NCBI GenBank assembly: GCA_003864495.1
Contig: ML133432.1
Span: forward strand, 1,603,531 to 1,667,530
Reading direction: 5' to 3'
DNA from: Nemopilema nomurai
Lineage: Eukaryota; Cnidaria; Scyphozoa; Rhizostomeae; Rhizostomatidae
Length of the DNA stretch: 64,000 bases
Positions within the stretch are counted from its first letter, which is position 1; each line of letters starts with the position of its first letter. The notes beneath the pieces were generated by a model. The model made no database searches. It saw only the letters and a program-made list of their open reading frames with translations, and was not told the origin of the DNA. A program made the position numbers and the translations under genes. Positions 1-10,990 of this stretch are shown piece by piece.

Positions 1-2526
1 GCCGAACAAAATACTGAAGCATTGAAAATGGCGTCACTCGTTGCTTTGAAGATCTTCTGCTAGGCGTCTGAACTTTGTGTGGTGGGGAGCCACTTCAGCA
101 TCACTGATGGTCAATTTAAAAAGATGAAACAAAGACTGATTTCACAATCAATCAGCCTCACTTTTTACCCATCTCTTCTTGATAAAGAACAATTCCAGAG
201 AACCTGCAAGCTATTCTGTATTCTGTAGAGCTTCACAAAGCGATTGTGCGTTCATTTATTTGCAGGTTTTTGGATTCATTTAAAGTGCTATGAAAATGCA
301 CAAATGAATTATGAATACGCACAGAGTCAGGGTTGGGATCCAGTACACTCCAGTACAAGTGTTGTTCTGAGCCCTCCGCCTGATATTTCAACAACTCAAA
401 CGCCAATTATTTGAGAAATTTTGTAGCGTTATTCATTTGCAGACCTTTTATACTTAGTCCAGTGTTTTATGGACGTTTATTAATATTTGATACCGTTCCT
501 GCTAACATGACTATACGGCGAATCAAAAACTGTTGGTCAGATAACCAGATATAACCCTGCAATATTCTCAGAAGACTTGAAAGTTTGCCCCAAAGTGAAT
601 GGAAGAAGAATAAAGAAAAATGTGGAGCTTGTCACTTGCAATCAGGGTTTTTAATCTCCTATTCAATACGAAATTCAAACCAGTAACTAGCTAGCAAGTA
701 CTCCTTGCTAATTATGAACAGCTCGTTGCTGCAGTGTTGCGCATATTGAATCGGTTGGAGAGCCCTTGCTGGATTTTTCCTAATGAACTTTTGTTCTAGA
801 GCATGAATAGGGCGTGGGATTTTTCGAGGAATTTAACAACTCGTATTTCTCATCTGTCTCTTGAATTGTGGTCGAGGTATGCTTAGAGATGGGGGATGAA
901 CGAAAATGAAGACTAAAAGATCTGAGAGAACAAAAACACGTAGAAAGTTGAGAGTTTGACTTGCTTGTGTCTGTATACACTGTCATTTGATTATCAACAA
1001 CCAGCCTGGCTGAAATTTTAAGAATCATAACAACTACTGATTGTATTCATTTTATGCCACTCGTGTGCTGCTTTCTCCATAGTTTCTGTTGAGAAGCAGT
1101 GTTGACAAATTGTGCAAAAAAGTTACTTTCTGGAGATGGTTCAATTGTTCAAGTACGTCTTTAGTATAGACTTATGAATTTTTAAGGTGAGAGAATTGGC
1201 ATGGTGTGACATTGGGAGTAATGACATGGACGGTTTCCACCGTCGAATACTGGGCCCACCTTATATTCTTCCAACAAAATTATAAAAACTCTAAAATGAA
1301 ATGAGGAAAGTTTTGTAAAGAAATTAACTATTTGAGAGCTTCATTACTAGCATTTGCTGAGAGCCCCTTCCAACAGAGACCCCGGCAGCAGGAGTAGCTG
1401 TCTCTCCTGTTCTCAATGAAAAAGCCTTTTTCTTTCGTTTTGCTATTGTTTTGCCACTGCTACGATGCTTTGTTTTCCCTTTCCCCAACATATGCAAGTA
1501 TCCTTGTTCTAGAGATGCTTTGGTAACAACTCCTATGAGAGTATTGATAAAGAGTGTTCAATAGGAGTTGGTTTTTATCTGACTTGGAGTCACTTGATCA
1601 AAATATACTTTACTATAATAGTTAATCAACCAAAATATACATTAGATATATAAAAATCCTTGGGTAACTGAAGATTTTATGCAGAGCTGCATAGGAAAGA
1701 ATTCCTGAATCAAGATTGCTTCAGAGATGTGCTAGAAAACAATTTTTAATTGATTACTGCGCTGCCTATATTAAACAAAGATTTTGCCAGGACAAAATTC
1801 ATCATAGTTGAAAAGTTACGAGTAGGATTAATGAAGACTATTATGACTATAAAATATTTTTCTCAAACTTTTCTCAAATTTTATAAAGATTTCAATAACA
1901 TCCAGAACTAGTTCAACATGTACATGTAATAACAACCAAGGGTTTAGCGAAAATTAACAGTCTAAAAGTAAACTGCAAGCAACCGCCGGGGACATTTCCA
2001 CTTGCCCATAAGGGCCAGAATATTGAATGCCCTACTCCTCAAAGGCGCTGATTAAACATCTAGTTTTAGAGCACCAGAAACTTCTGTCGTATGCCCAGTC
2101 TGCAACCGGTTTAGATAACCCTACCTTTTAACATGCTTTTCGACAATGTTTATTTCCATTCAAAATGTAACGGAATCGAGAAAACAATTTGAATACCCAG
2201 GCTATTTCATAGACAATGCATCACCAAACAACACTTGTTCCGCTTGACTTAGAGAATGAAAAATTTTTCTGGCGATAAGTGGCGTTCTTTAGAATGCAAG
2301 CATTTGTGTTATTTCTTAGAGCTTAAGGCAGTGTTGTGGTAGCTATTCAGTTCTGGACGATGCCGAGTCTAAAAATACCACCGAGATCAGCAGATTGTAA
2401 GAGCCTTTTATATTTTTATCCAGTTTTCATAACCGTGCAACTTTGATTGTTTGGGAAACCCGGTTACCGCCGAAGGGCCGATAGAAAGCGTCGCGTGTTT
2501 ACGCGGGCGGAGAAAAGCTTTATTAA
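1..2526. other. No gene recognised
   Basis: AT-rich sequence with frequent stops in all frames. I see no exon with convincing splice sites, no long repeat and no RNA gene. A CpG-rich patch at about 2465-2550 stands out from the AT-rich surroundings and lies just beside the GPCR-like fragment that follows. Confidence 0.5.
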
Positions 2527-2718
2527 CTAGGCGGACTGCGTGAATACGAGGACAAGAACAACGAAACCATTCAGTATTGTCATTGGCAGAAGCACGTCTG
2601 ATAAAGAGAGTGGAAGGTAAGCCGTGAAATTACACAGTTGTGGATCCTTGACATCAGCTGCTTGGCTGAAAAAGCGACAGTGTTTAAGTGAAACTACCGC
2701 GTTGTTAAGAGCTTGCAC
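2527..2718 (-). pseudogene. Possible GPCR N-terminal fragment
   Basis: A 63-codon frame whose last third is strongly hydrophobic and resembles the first transmembrane helix of a rhodopsin-type receptor: an Asn-Gly pair sits inside the hydrophobic run, and an N-glycosylation-like Asn-Phe-Thr lies about 30 residues upstream. The frame stops right after this helix, and AATAAA follows within a few bases, so no further helices can be read. It could be a truncated receptor copy or chance hydrophobic coding. No flanking exon completes it. I treat it as a weak candidate only. Confidence 0.2.
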
Positions 2719-4370
2719 TTAAGGCCAAAGGACATAGGTCATTGGTAGCAGTTCACACGAGGTCAAAGTTGATCTCATTTCACAGATTAGGTTGTGTATA
2801 TTTCTATTTTTACTAATCAACATTACGCTTTACTCGTAGAAAGTCTCCTTTGCCCTATAAAGTAGGCCACATTCACTTGTGCATTGACAATCAAAGCAAC
2901 TCCACTGTAAAAGAGCTCTAGTTATGATACTGCCAACCTCAAGCTGATTAACAAATTCTGCAAATCAATCCGTTGGGGAAAGCTCGAAGTGATCAATGGA
3001 AAGCTAGAGAGCTTGTTGTCTTCAGCTCCAGCTCAAAGAGTTTCAGGTCGATGACGTCACAAAACATGGCTTCATAACATTCAAATATGGTCACTTGCTT
3101 GAAAACAAAATGTGAAATATTGCTAGACTCAAAAGATTGGAATCTACCAAGCAAATTTTTTGTGACATAGATTTTGATTCGAGTCTCGCGGATCATGCGG
3201 CATAAGCCAGTAAACCCCTTCAATTTTCCAAATTCTGGCAAGCGAATTGAGTACATACGCATATTACATGTTTACGTATTTACTTTCTACCACGGTACAC
3301 TATTTAAATTGAAAACTGCGCGAAGGTGTTCTATATCGACCTTCAGAACATCTGCATTCTTACTAACTAACACCAACATTGATGTCTTACTCAATTTTCC
3401 TAAAAGTTACTTAGAATTTGTCCCTTCCTGTGCCAGTTTCAAACTGGCCTACCAATACTTCTCCAATTCTCAGTATTCACTTTTCCTTACTATTCTCATT
3501 TTCCCCCAGTCAATGCTTCAAAGAAACAATACTGCTTTTAATGAGGTCCTCTTTGCTCATATTTAAAGCCTTGATGTTGTTTGCAATTTTTAATCCTGTT
3601 CTTGACTCAGACCTTTACAGAGATTCATTCTATATTTGTTTAACTCAATAGTCTCCTTACTTCTATTACGTCCATAACATTATTTGATATGCTCTTTGCC
3701 AATGAAGAAAACTCAAGCTTTTAATCTTGAAAATCTGAGCCAGGGAAGGATACACCCCCTTACACCCAGAGGGTATTTAGGCTGGTTCAAGAATCCATCA
3801 TATTTTCTAACCACTTGAACCAACTAGGAAACGGTAATTTTATGATTGTTTGATTGGAGATGTGATGCTACAATTTACTTACACAAGCTACAAGCTAGCT
3901 ATACTAAAATACCTAAACAAGTTAGCATCTCAGGCATGTTTTGCTGCCCAGTGCCCAGGGTCAGGCAACTTTGATTTTACACTGTTTGGTGAGCTTAAAT
4001 TTTGATTATAGATGGAAGAGTTTCCTCCACCGAGATCTTTGGCATACCCTGTAGCAATGGCATCGTCCCAGTTTGCATCTTGCTATGGAAGTCACTGCAA
4101 TGCTCCATGCAGGTATGATAATTGTATTTTTTCTCTAGATGACTTGCCGCTTTTTAAAGTTTGGAATGGATTTAATAGATGCAATATTGCGTTGTTGAAG
4201 AGTATCAAGGACTCACGACCAAGTGTTGCCTGCCTATATATGCGTGTGTTCCAGCGTGTCGAGTTTACTTAACGAATGCGTGTACGTATCGCTCGTGCTG
4301 CATCTTGTGCCAGTATGTATGCAAAGTCTATCAGAAATAACACAATCGCTACTTGCTTACCGTTAAGGTT
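2719..4370. other. Mostly empty; one weak exon candidate
   Basis: No gene recognised. The only item of note is a plus-strand stretch at 4012-4112 that starts with ATG right after an AG and ends at a GTATGA donor-like site, encoding about 34 residues (begins MEEFPPPRSL). There is no neighbouring exon to support it. Confidence 0.35.
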
Positions 4371-4532
4371 AAGTTATCTGGCTACCATTAACTTCTCAGT
4401 CGTTGAAAGACCGCGGTATCTAAATGTAAACTTTCAAGACATCATGATGTGGATCTATAGAAAGTTTACGGAATAGCCAGAAGCGATCGGTAAACCATGA
4501 TCCATAAATTATATTAGAAATGTTTTACTTAC

Positions 4533-4584
4533 CGTTCTTGTTGTGACCACCTTTTGCGTTGGACTTTTTGCAAGTACGCTTTTT
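4533..4584 (-). CDS. Candidate 52-nt lysine-rich exon, copy 1
   Basis: On the minus strand a TGTATTGCAG acceptor-like site precedes a 52-nt stretch, which ends at a consensus GTAAGTA donor (4532-4526). In phase 0 it reads a basic peptide starting KKRTCKKSNAKGG, but all three frames are open, so the frame is not decided. It lies between the minisatellite and unique sequence. No partner exon was found: joining it to the NNSVP frame upstream would need a 56-nt intron. Splice motifs are good and coding evidence is weak. Confidence 0.3.
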
Positions 4585-4661
4585 CTGCAATACAGAATCT
4601 TTATTAAGGCTTCCGTTTATGAATGCCTTGCTATGCCAACCTTATCAGGTATGGTGTAGTT

Positions 4662-5460
4662 ATTTGCAACACTACTGTTGTTTGGAACACTGATGTCTGG
4701 AACACTGTTGTTTGGAACTCTGTTGTTTAGAACATTGTTGATTGGAACACTGTTGTGAGGAACACTGTTGTTTGAAACACTGTTGTTTGGAACACTGCTG
4801 TCTGGAACACTGTTGTTTGGAACTCTGTTGTTCAAAACATTGTTGATTGGAACACTGTTGTTGGGAACACTGTTGTTTGAAACACTGTTGTTTAGAACAC
4901 TGTTGTTTGGAACACTGTTGTTTGAAACACTGTTGATTGGAACACTGCTGTTTGGAACTCTGTTGTTTAAAACATTGTTGATTGGAACACTGTTGTTGGG
5001 AACACTGTTGTCTGAAACACTGTTGTTTAGAACACTGTTGTTTGGAACACTGTTGTTTGAAACACTGCTGATTGGAACACTGCTGTTTGGAACACTGTTG
5101 TTTAGAACACTGTTGATTGGAACACTGCTGTTTGGAACACTGTTGTTGGGAACACTGTTGTTTGAAACACTGTTGTTTAGAACACTGTTGATTGGAACAC
5201 TGCTGTTTGGAACACTGTTGTTTAGAACACTGTTGATTGGAACACTGCTGTTTGGAACACTGTTGATTGGAACACTGCTGTCTGGAACACTGTTGTTTGG
5301 AACTCTGTTGTTTAAAACATTGTTGATTGGAACACTGTTGTTGGGAACACTGTTGTTTGAAACACTGTTGTTTAGAACACTGTTGTTTGGAACACTGTTG
5401 TTTGAAACACTGTTGATTGGAACACTGCTGTTTGGAACACTGTTGTCTGGAACACTGTTG
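4662..5460. repeat. 15-bp minisatellite, copy 1
   Basis: About 53 head-to-tail units of a 15-bp motif close to TTTGGAACACTGTTG. Variants at the first three positions (TTT, ATT, TTG, TCT) and at the G/A before AACACTG define several unit types, and these recur in blocks, which points to multi-unit duplication inside the array. Because 15 is a multiple of three, long frames stay open on both strands: plus reads a hydrophobic five-residue repeat around GTLLF, minus reads NNSVP. Neither shows a convincing start or bounded exon. Confidence 0.95.
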
Positions 5461-5760
5461 CGCTTTTACTTTTATTTCTTATTCTTATCATTATCATATC
5501 ATTTTTGCAGTTACTTAGTGTAAAAACCTTTCAAGATGAAGTTGTCAAAATTTTATGTCACAAACTTTTCTTTTTATTATATCATATTTCGGTGCTATAA
5601 GTTATCTGGCTACCATTAACTTCTCAGTCGTTGAAAGACCGCGGTATCTAAATGTAAACTTTCAAGACATCATGATGTGGATCTATAGAAAGTTTACGGA
5701 ATAGCCAGAAGCGATCGGTAAACCATGATCCATAAATTATATTAGAAATGTTTTACTTAC

Positions 5761-5812
5761 CGTTCTTGTTGTGACCACCTTTTGCGTTGGACTTTTTGCA
5801 AGTACGCTTTTT
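5761..5812 (-). CDS. Candidate 52-nt lysine-rich exon, copy 2
   Basis: Duplicate of the candidate exon at 4533-4584, carried by the second copy of the 1.2 kb duplication. The acceptor, donor and exon bases are unchanged. If the exon is real, the duplication made a tandem exon pair and so a possible choice between splice forms. The copy is too young for conservation to count as evidence of function. Confidence 0.25.
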
Positions 5813-5888
5813 CTGCAATACAGAATCTTTATTAAGGCTTCCGTTTATGAATGCCTTGCTATGCCAACCTTATCAGGTATGGTGTAGT

Positions 5889-6643
5889 TATTTGCAACAC
5901 TACTGTTGTTTGGAACACTGATGTCTGGAACACTGTTGTTTGGAACTCTGTTGTTTAGAACATTGTTGATTGGAACACTGTTGTGAGGAACACTGTTGTT
6001 TGAAACACTGTTGTTTGGAACACTGCTGTCTGGAACACTGTTGTTTGGAACTCTGTTGTTTAAAACATTGTTGATTGGAACACTGTTGTTGGGAACACTG
6101 TTGTTTGAAACACTGTTGTTTAGAACACTGTTGTTTGGAACTCTGTTGTTTAAAACATTGTTGATTGGAACACTGTTGTTGGGAACACTGTTGTCTGAAA
6201 CACTGTTGTTTAGAACACTGTTGTTTGGAACACTGTTGTTTGAAACACTGTTGATTGGAACACTGCTATTTGGAACACTGTTGTTTAGAACACTGTTGAT
6301 TGGAACACTGCTGTTTGGAACACTGTTGTTGGGAACACTGTTGTTTGAAACACTGTTGTTTAGAACACTGTTGATTGGAACACTGCTGTTTGGAACACTG
6401 TTGTTTAGAACACTATTGATTGGAACACTGCTGTTTGGAACACTGTTGATTGGAACACTGCTGTCTGGAACACTGTTGTTTGGAACTCTGTTGTTTAAAA
6501 CATTGTTGATTGGAACACTGTTGTTGGGAACACTGTTGTTTGAAACACTGTTGTTTAGAACACTGTTGTTTGGAACACTGTTGTTTGAAACACTGTTGAT
6601 TGGAACACTGCTGTTTGGAACACTGTTGTCTGGAACACTGTTG
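5889..6643. repeat. 15-bp minisatellite, copy 2
   Basis: Second array of the same 15-bp unit inside the downstream copy of the 1.2 kb duplication, about 50 units and three units shorter than copy 1. The order of unit variants matches copy 1 on both sides of the missing block, so the change was a single in-register deletion or insertion and not independent growth. Confidence 0.95.
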
Positions 6644-6985
6644 CGCTTTTACTTTTATTTCTTATTCTTATCATTATCATATCATTTTTGCAGTTACTTA
6701 GTGTAAAAACCTTTCAAGATGAAGTTGTCAAAATTTTATGTCACAAACTTTTCTTTTTATTATATCATATTTCGGTGCTATAAAAGCGCTACAAGCTGGT
6801 TGTTGAGGCATGCGTTTGACAAAATAAAGAGATTAACATGCGATTGTGTAATAGCATAACCAAGATCATTAATCTAGGGGAATATTAGTGAATAGGATGG
6901 GTATGCTTGATTACCCTTGGTTGTAAACAGTTGGTAACAGAATGATGAAAGATAGTGATTCTCAAATAGCACCTCAGATGTCTTG

Positions 6986-7842
6986 CTAAAAACATCCGAA
7001 ACATTCATCTTCTGTATTTGATTCTTGTATAACACTTACGCAATGCCTGACAATGTTGGCACAAAACTTGTCACATGCACCTGTTGTCACATACACAGAA
7101 TGAGCATACCAGGCATTACCAGCTGCACTTATCCAATTTCGTACATTAGATGGCGCGAGTGCTAACGTCCAAAAACAATTGGCTCTGTTATTCACTAAAG
7201 ACGGAAATAAAAAAGAAGGGATATTGGATATTTATAACGGATATTGAAATATAACCTAGAAACCAGTATTTGAGAAACAAATAACCATTGATACCCCATT
7301 AAAGATGATAATGGTCAGATGCTCAATTCTAATATCCCAAAATGCAACCACTACTGCCCTGGAAACAGGCCTGCCATTTATTACCTAGCAGAGTTTTGTT
7401 TTTAAACTCAGGTGAATGCAGACAGCTTCCGGTGCTAGTGGCCCAGTACTGTGTACGCTCTAGTTACCTTCGCCTTCTTGTTTTAATTTTTGCTCCTGTG
7501 AGCATGCTAAGCTGAATCAAAATCCTATCCAATTTCCCTAGCAACAGAAAAAAAAGCGAAATTGCATGATGTTACTGACTTCAAATCTTCAATATAAGAA
7601 GTAGCAATGAAGAATCTTCCCCTATGGAAATAAGCGTATGATCACTTCTCCTAGGTTGATAGAAGCACAAATTTACACCTCCATTATCACATTCACCTTT
7701 TAGCTTCATACCATGAATTTGTTTGGTTAAAGCGATATTTAGTTATTTGCTGAAATTTAACGGCTTGAATCCTGGCTCTAAGTCACTTTTAAAAGGGGGA
7801 AATACCTGCATAGATGCTTTAAAGTTTTAACTTCGACCTCGA
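6986..7842 (-). CDS. 3' part of an unrecognised small-exon gene
   Basis: Three minus-strand exons join with compatible phases: 7842-7806 (acceptor after a CTGCCCTCTCAG tract, donor GTATTT), 7511-7468 (acceptor TTTTGATTCAG, donor GTAACT) and 7194-6986 (acceptor after a long TTTTTTATTTCCGTCTTTAG tract, ending in a stop). The joined reading has a short charged segment (EQKLKQEGE) and then a 69-residue Cys-containing tail with Cys pairs in GACDKFC and DECFGC. Both introns change phase correctly, which chance rarely gives. A further upstream exon ending near 9166 would also fit in phase but is 1.3 kb away. I do not recognise the domain; the spaced cysteines suggest an extracellular or disulfide-bonded piece. 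No poly(A) signal is seen close downstream. Confidence 0.4.
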
Positions 7843-9286
7843 CTGAGAGGGCAGAATGTTGTAGCAAATGCTACTGTAGAGATGACATATCAATCTGTTA
7901 ATTCTAGGTCATCAGCTCTTTCTTGTATTATTTTTAAGACTTTCGACTAATGCACTCCTTCTTATCCAGACAACCTTGAATTAGGTGCCTAGAAATGATC
8001 CAAGCAGAAGGTGCACCTGTCACAGTTTTTTAGTTGTGCAATTGATTAGCCTAATCTTCTATCTACTTCTTTAAGGTTGAGATATTTTAGCAACAGATAA
8101 TGAATAATGTATCAGCAACAAAATTCTTATATGAAATCCCAGGTCGCCTATCAAGCAAATATGTTTTTTCTATCTATATCCGGGAAATCAAGGCAAAACT
8201 TGGAATCTTTATAAATTAATCTGCCTAAAATGATCAAGACTTGTAAGGAAGTCACACTTAGAAATATCTCTATGGCTTGCAAAAGAAGGGTCAAATCCTT
8301 CCCGAAAGGAAGCTTGCAAACTCTTACTCGCTTGGGTGAAAGGGCAACCGATTGACCTTATAAACTTGAAACTTTTCATAACTTTGTGATTTCTTTATAA
8401 AGCTATGTCTTCGTGCCTTTATCGAATTGGTTGAAATTCGCTGAAATGTCACCAGGCCATTGATGTTTTGACAGTTGTTCTTAAGCCAGATTCCTCTAGA
8501 CGAATCAAAGGCAAAGACAAAAGTTTCTAAATATCATAGCAGAACAGTCGCACTATTGAATGCAGAAATGTAACAATCGCAATAAGTAAGTAAACCTTCC
8601 CTTTTAGCATACCACTTGTGTTGATGCACTGTCGCAAAAGCTGTATTTAATTATGTGATCGAATTCACGAAAAGCAGCGTATAAACAGAAGGGATATTGG
8701 TTTCAATCTCACAAGTTCATGAAATCATCGCCAGTCCTCAAATGGTTAGTTGTGTATTAGCTGTCTAAATGGTTAGACCTTTCAGGTGTCCCCTAGTGAG
8801 TAGGAAAGGGGGTGTCACGATGAACTCTTGCCCCATTTTAGGTGTATATGCAAAGTGACACTAAGGCACAGGGTGAAGTTTTTAGTTTAAGATATCAATT
8901 GGGTGTTCCCCTGATGGTCACTGCCTCAGGAGCATATACTTTCTCAGCATTTCTGCAAAGGAAGCCAACGTATTGGCTCTTGTTTACTACCAGTATATCC
9001 TTTTCATGCCTTTAGATCTTTCAACCCATGGAAGGAATCTGGAAAAACGTTGAAATCGGCTCACTTTCTATAAATTGGCTCATGATGTCGGATATTATCT
9101 TCGAGAAGCGCTCTTGGAGAGGTCATGAATTTAAAACTTAAAAGCTAGCAGGGGTACCTTTAGCGCCATAAACACAGACAGGCGTGCTGCAGTGCCTAAA
9201 TATTCATATGGCACTATGAGATTGAGGCGAGTGGTCAAGGAACGCTTTTCGCCCGCCAAGGCTGCTCATGTCTGGCTCAAAAGACT
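7843..9286. other. No gene recognised
   Basis: AT-rich, with no long repeat and no bounded exon except the weak possible upstream exon of the preceding minus-strand gene near 9166-9205. The last part leads directly into the 600-bp array. Confidence 0.4.
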
Positions 9287-10990
9287 TTGCGAAAAACGAA
9301 TCTACCACGCATACTTGCCTAATGATAGCAGCCCACGCTGTATCGAATATTAGATATCAGCAATGAGGACTTCGTCGTGAAATGGAACGAAACTGAATTT
9401 CGTTAAACGCGGCGGAGTCTAGCACTGCCTTGCAATTACCTAGCAAGCAAAATATGTGCAGCTTGACCCATTTACTCAAAGTCATTGCTGAATCGCTAGG
9501 AATACTGTTGGTAATTCAGAATGCTTCTTCCAGACCTTAGAAGCCAATCTAGTTCTGACGCAAAAGCACTTGTATTCTCTAACTACATTTGTAACTGATT
9601 GAGTTTCTCTAGGGATCACAATTTGACATCAACCTGCCGTTGGAACACTCGGTAGTTCGTTAAACGTTTTCCTAAAACAACTAGAGAGATATGCAGAAGA
9701 GCTTGGGATCAATCATGTTCTTTCACCCATGCAAACCTTCAAAATATCAACGGCCTAGTTTTCTTCCTCTTGTGAAGTTCCCGACTGCTGCTGGCATAAT
9801 TGTCGATCGATTTGCTACTTTCTCTCCCACTGAGTTCTCCTTGAACCCTTATTCAAATGAGAATTAGTGTCCTTCTGAAATTTTTTTTGCGAAAAACGAA
9901 TCTACCACGCATACTTGCCTAATGATAGCAGCCCACGCTGTATCGAATATTAGATATCAGCAATGAGGACTTCGTCGTGAAATGGAACGAAACTGAATTT
10001 CGTTAAACGCGGCGGAGTCTAGCACTGCCTTGCAATTACCTAGCAAGCAAAATATGTGTAGCTTGACCCATTTACTCAAAGTCATTGCTGAATCGTTAGG
10101 AATACTGTTGGTAATTCAGAATGCTTCTTCCAGACCTTAGAAGCCAATCTAGTTCTGACGCAAAAGCACTTGTATTCTCTAACTACATTTGCAACTGATT
10201 GAGTTTCTCTAGGGATCACAATTTGACATCAACCTGCCGTTGGAACACTCGGTAGTTCGTTAAACGTTTTCCTAAAACAACTAGAGAGATATGCAGAAGA
10301 GCTTGGGATCAATCATGTTCTTTCACCCATGCAAACCTTCAAAATATCAACGGCCTAGTTTTCTTCCTCTTGTGAAGTTCCCGACTGCTGCTGGCATAAT
10401 TGTCGATCGATTTGCTACTTTCTCTCCCACTGAGTTCTCCTTGAACCCTTATTCAAATGAGAATTAGTGTCCTTCTGAAATTTTTTTTGCGAAAAACGAA
10501 TCTACCACGCATACTTGCCTAATGATAGCAGCCCACGCTGTATCGAATATTAGATATCAGCAATGAGGACTTCGTCGTGAAATGGAACGAAACTGAATTT
10601 CGTTAAACGCGGCGGAGTCTAGCACTGCCTTGCAATTACCTAGCAAGCAAAATATGTGCAGCTTGACCCACTTACTCAAAGTCATTGCTGAATCGCTAGG
10701 AATACTGTTGGTAATTCAGAATGCTTCTTCCAGACCTTAGAAGCCAATCTAGTTCTGACGCAAAAGCACTTGTATTCTCTAACTACATTTGTAACTGATT
10801 GAGTTTCTCTAGGGATCACAATTTGACATCAACCTGCCGTTGGCACCCTCAGTAGTTCGTTAAACGTTTTCCTAAAACAACTAGAGAGATATGCAGAACC
10901 ATCATAATTGTCAATCGATTTGCTACTTTCTCTCCCACTGAGTTCTCCTTGAACCCTCCTTATTCAAATAAGAATAGGTGTCCTTCTGAA
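9287..10990. repeat. 600-bp tandem array, three units
   Basis: Three direct copies with a 600-bp period start at 9287, 9887 and 10487. Copies 1 and 2 are full length and differ at only a few positions, for example GTGCAGC against GTGTAGC near 9459/10059. Copy 3 has an internal 92-bp deletion after 10898 and more substitutions near its 3' end, where it stops at 10990. No open frame of useful length runs through the unit and no RNA-gene signature is evident. It is best called a short satellite-like array of unknown origin. Confidence 0.95.

Larger units (their letters stand above)
4371..6781. repeat. 1.2 kb tandem duplication with minisatellite cores
   Basis: The segment 4371-5598 (1228 bp) is followed directly by a near-identical copy at 5599-6781 (1183 bp). 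Unique flanks, the minisatellite and the downstream pyrimidine-rich stretch are all duplicated in the same order. The length difference is exactly 45 bp, which is three 15-bp units lost or gained in the minisatellite. Only a few substitutions separate the copies (for example near 4831 and 6267), so the duplication looks recent, or the copies have been homogenised. Confidence 0.95.

Noticed and set aside
4768..6706. Two 236-251 codon plus-strand frames of a GTLLF-type repeat
   Set aside because: By-product of a 15-bp repeat whose length is a multiple of three; hydrophobic low complexity with no credible start context.
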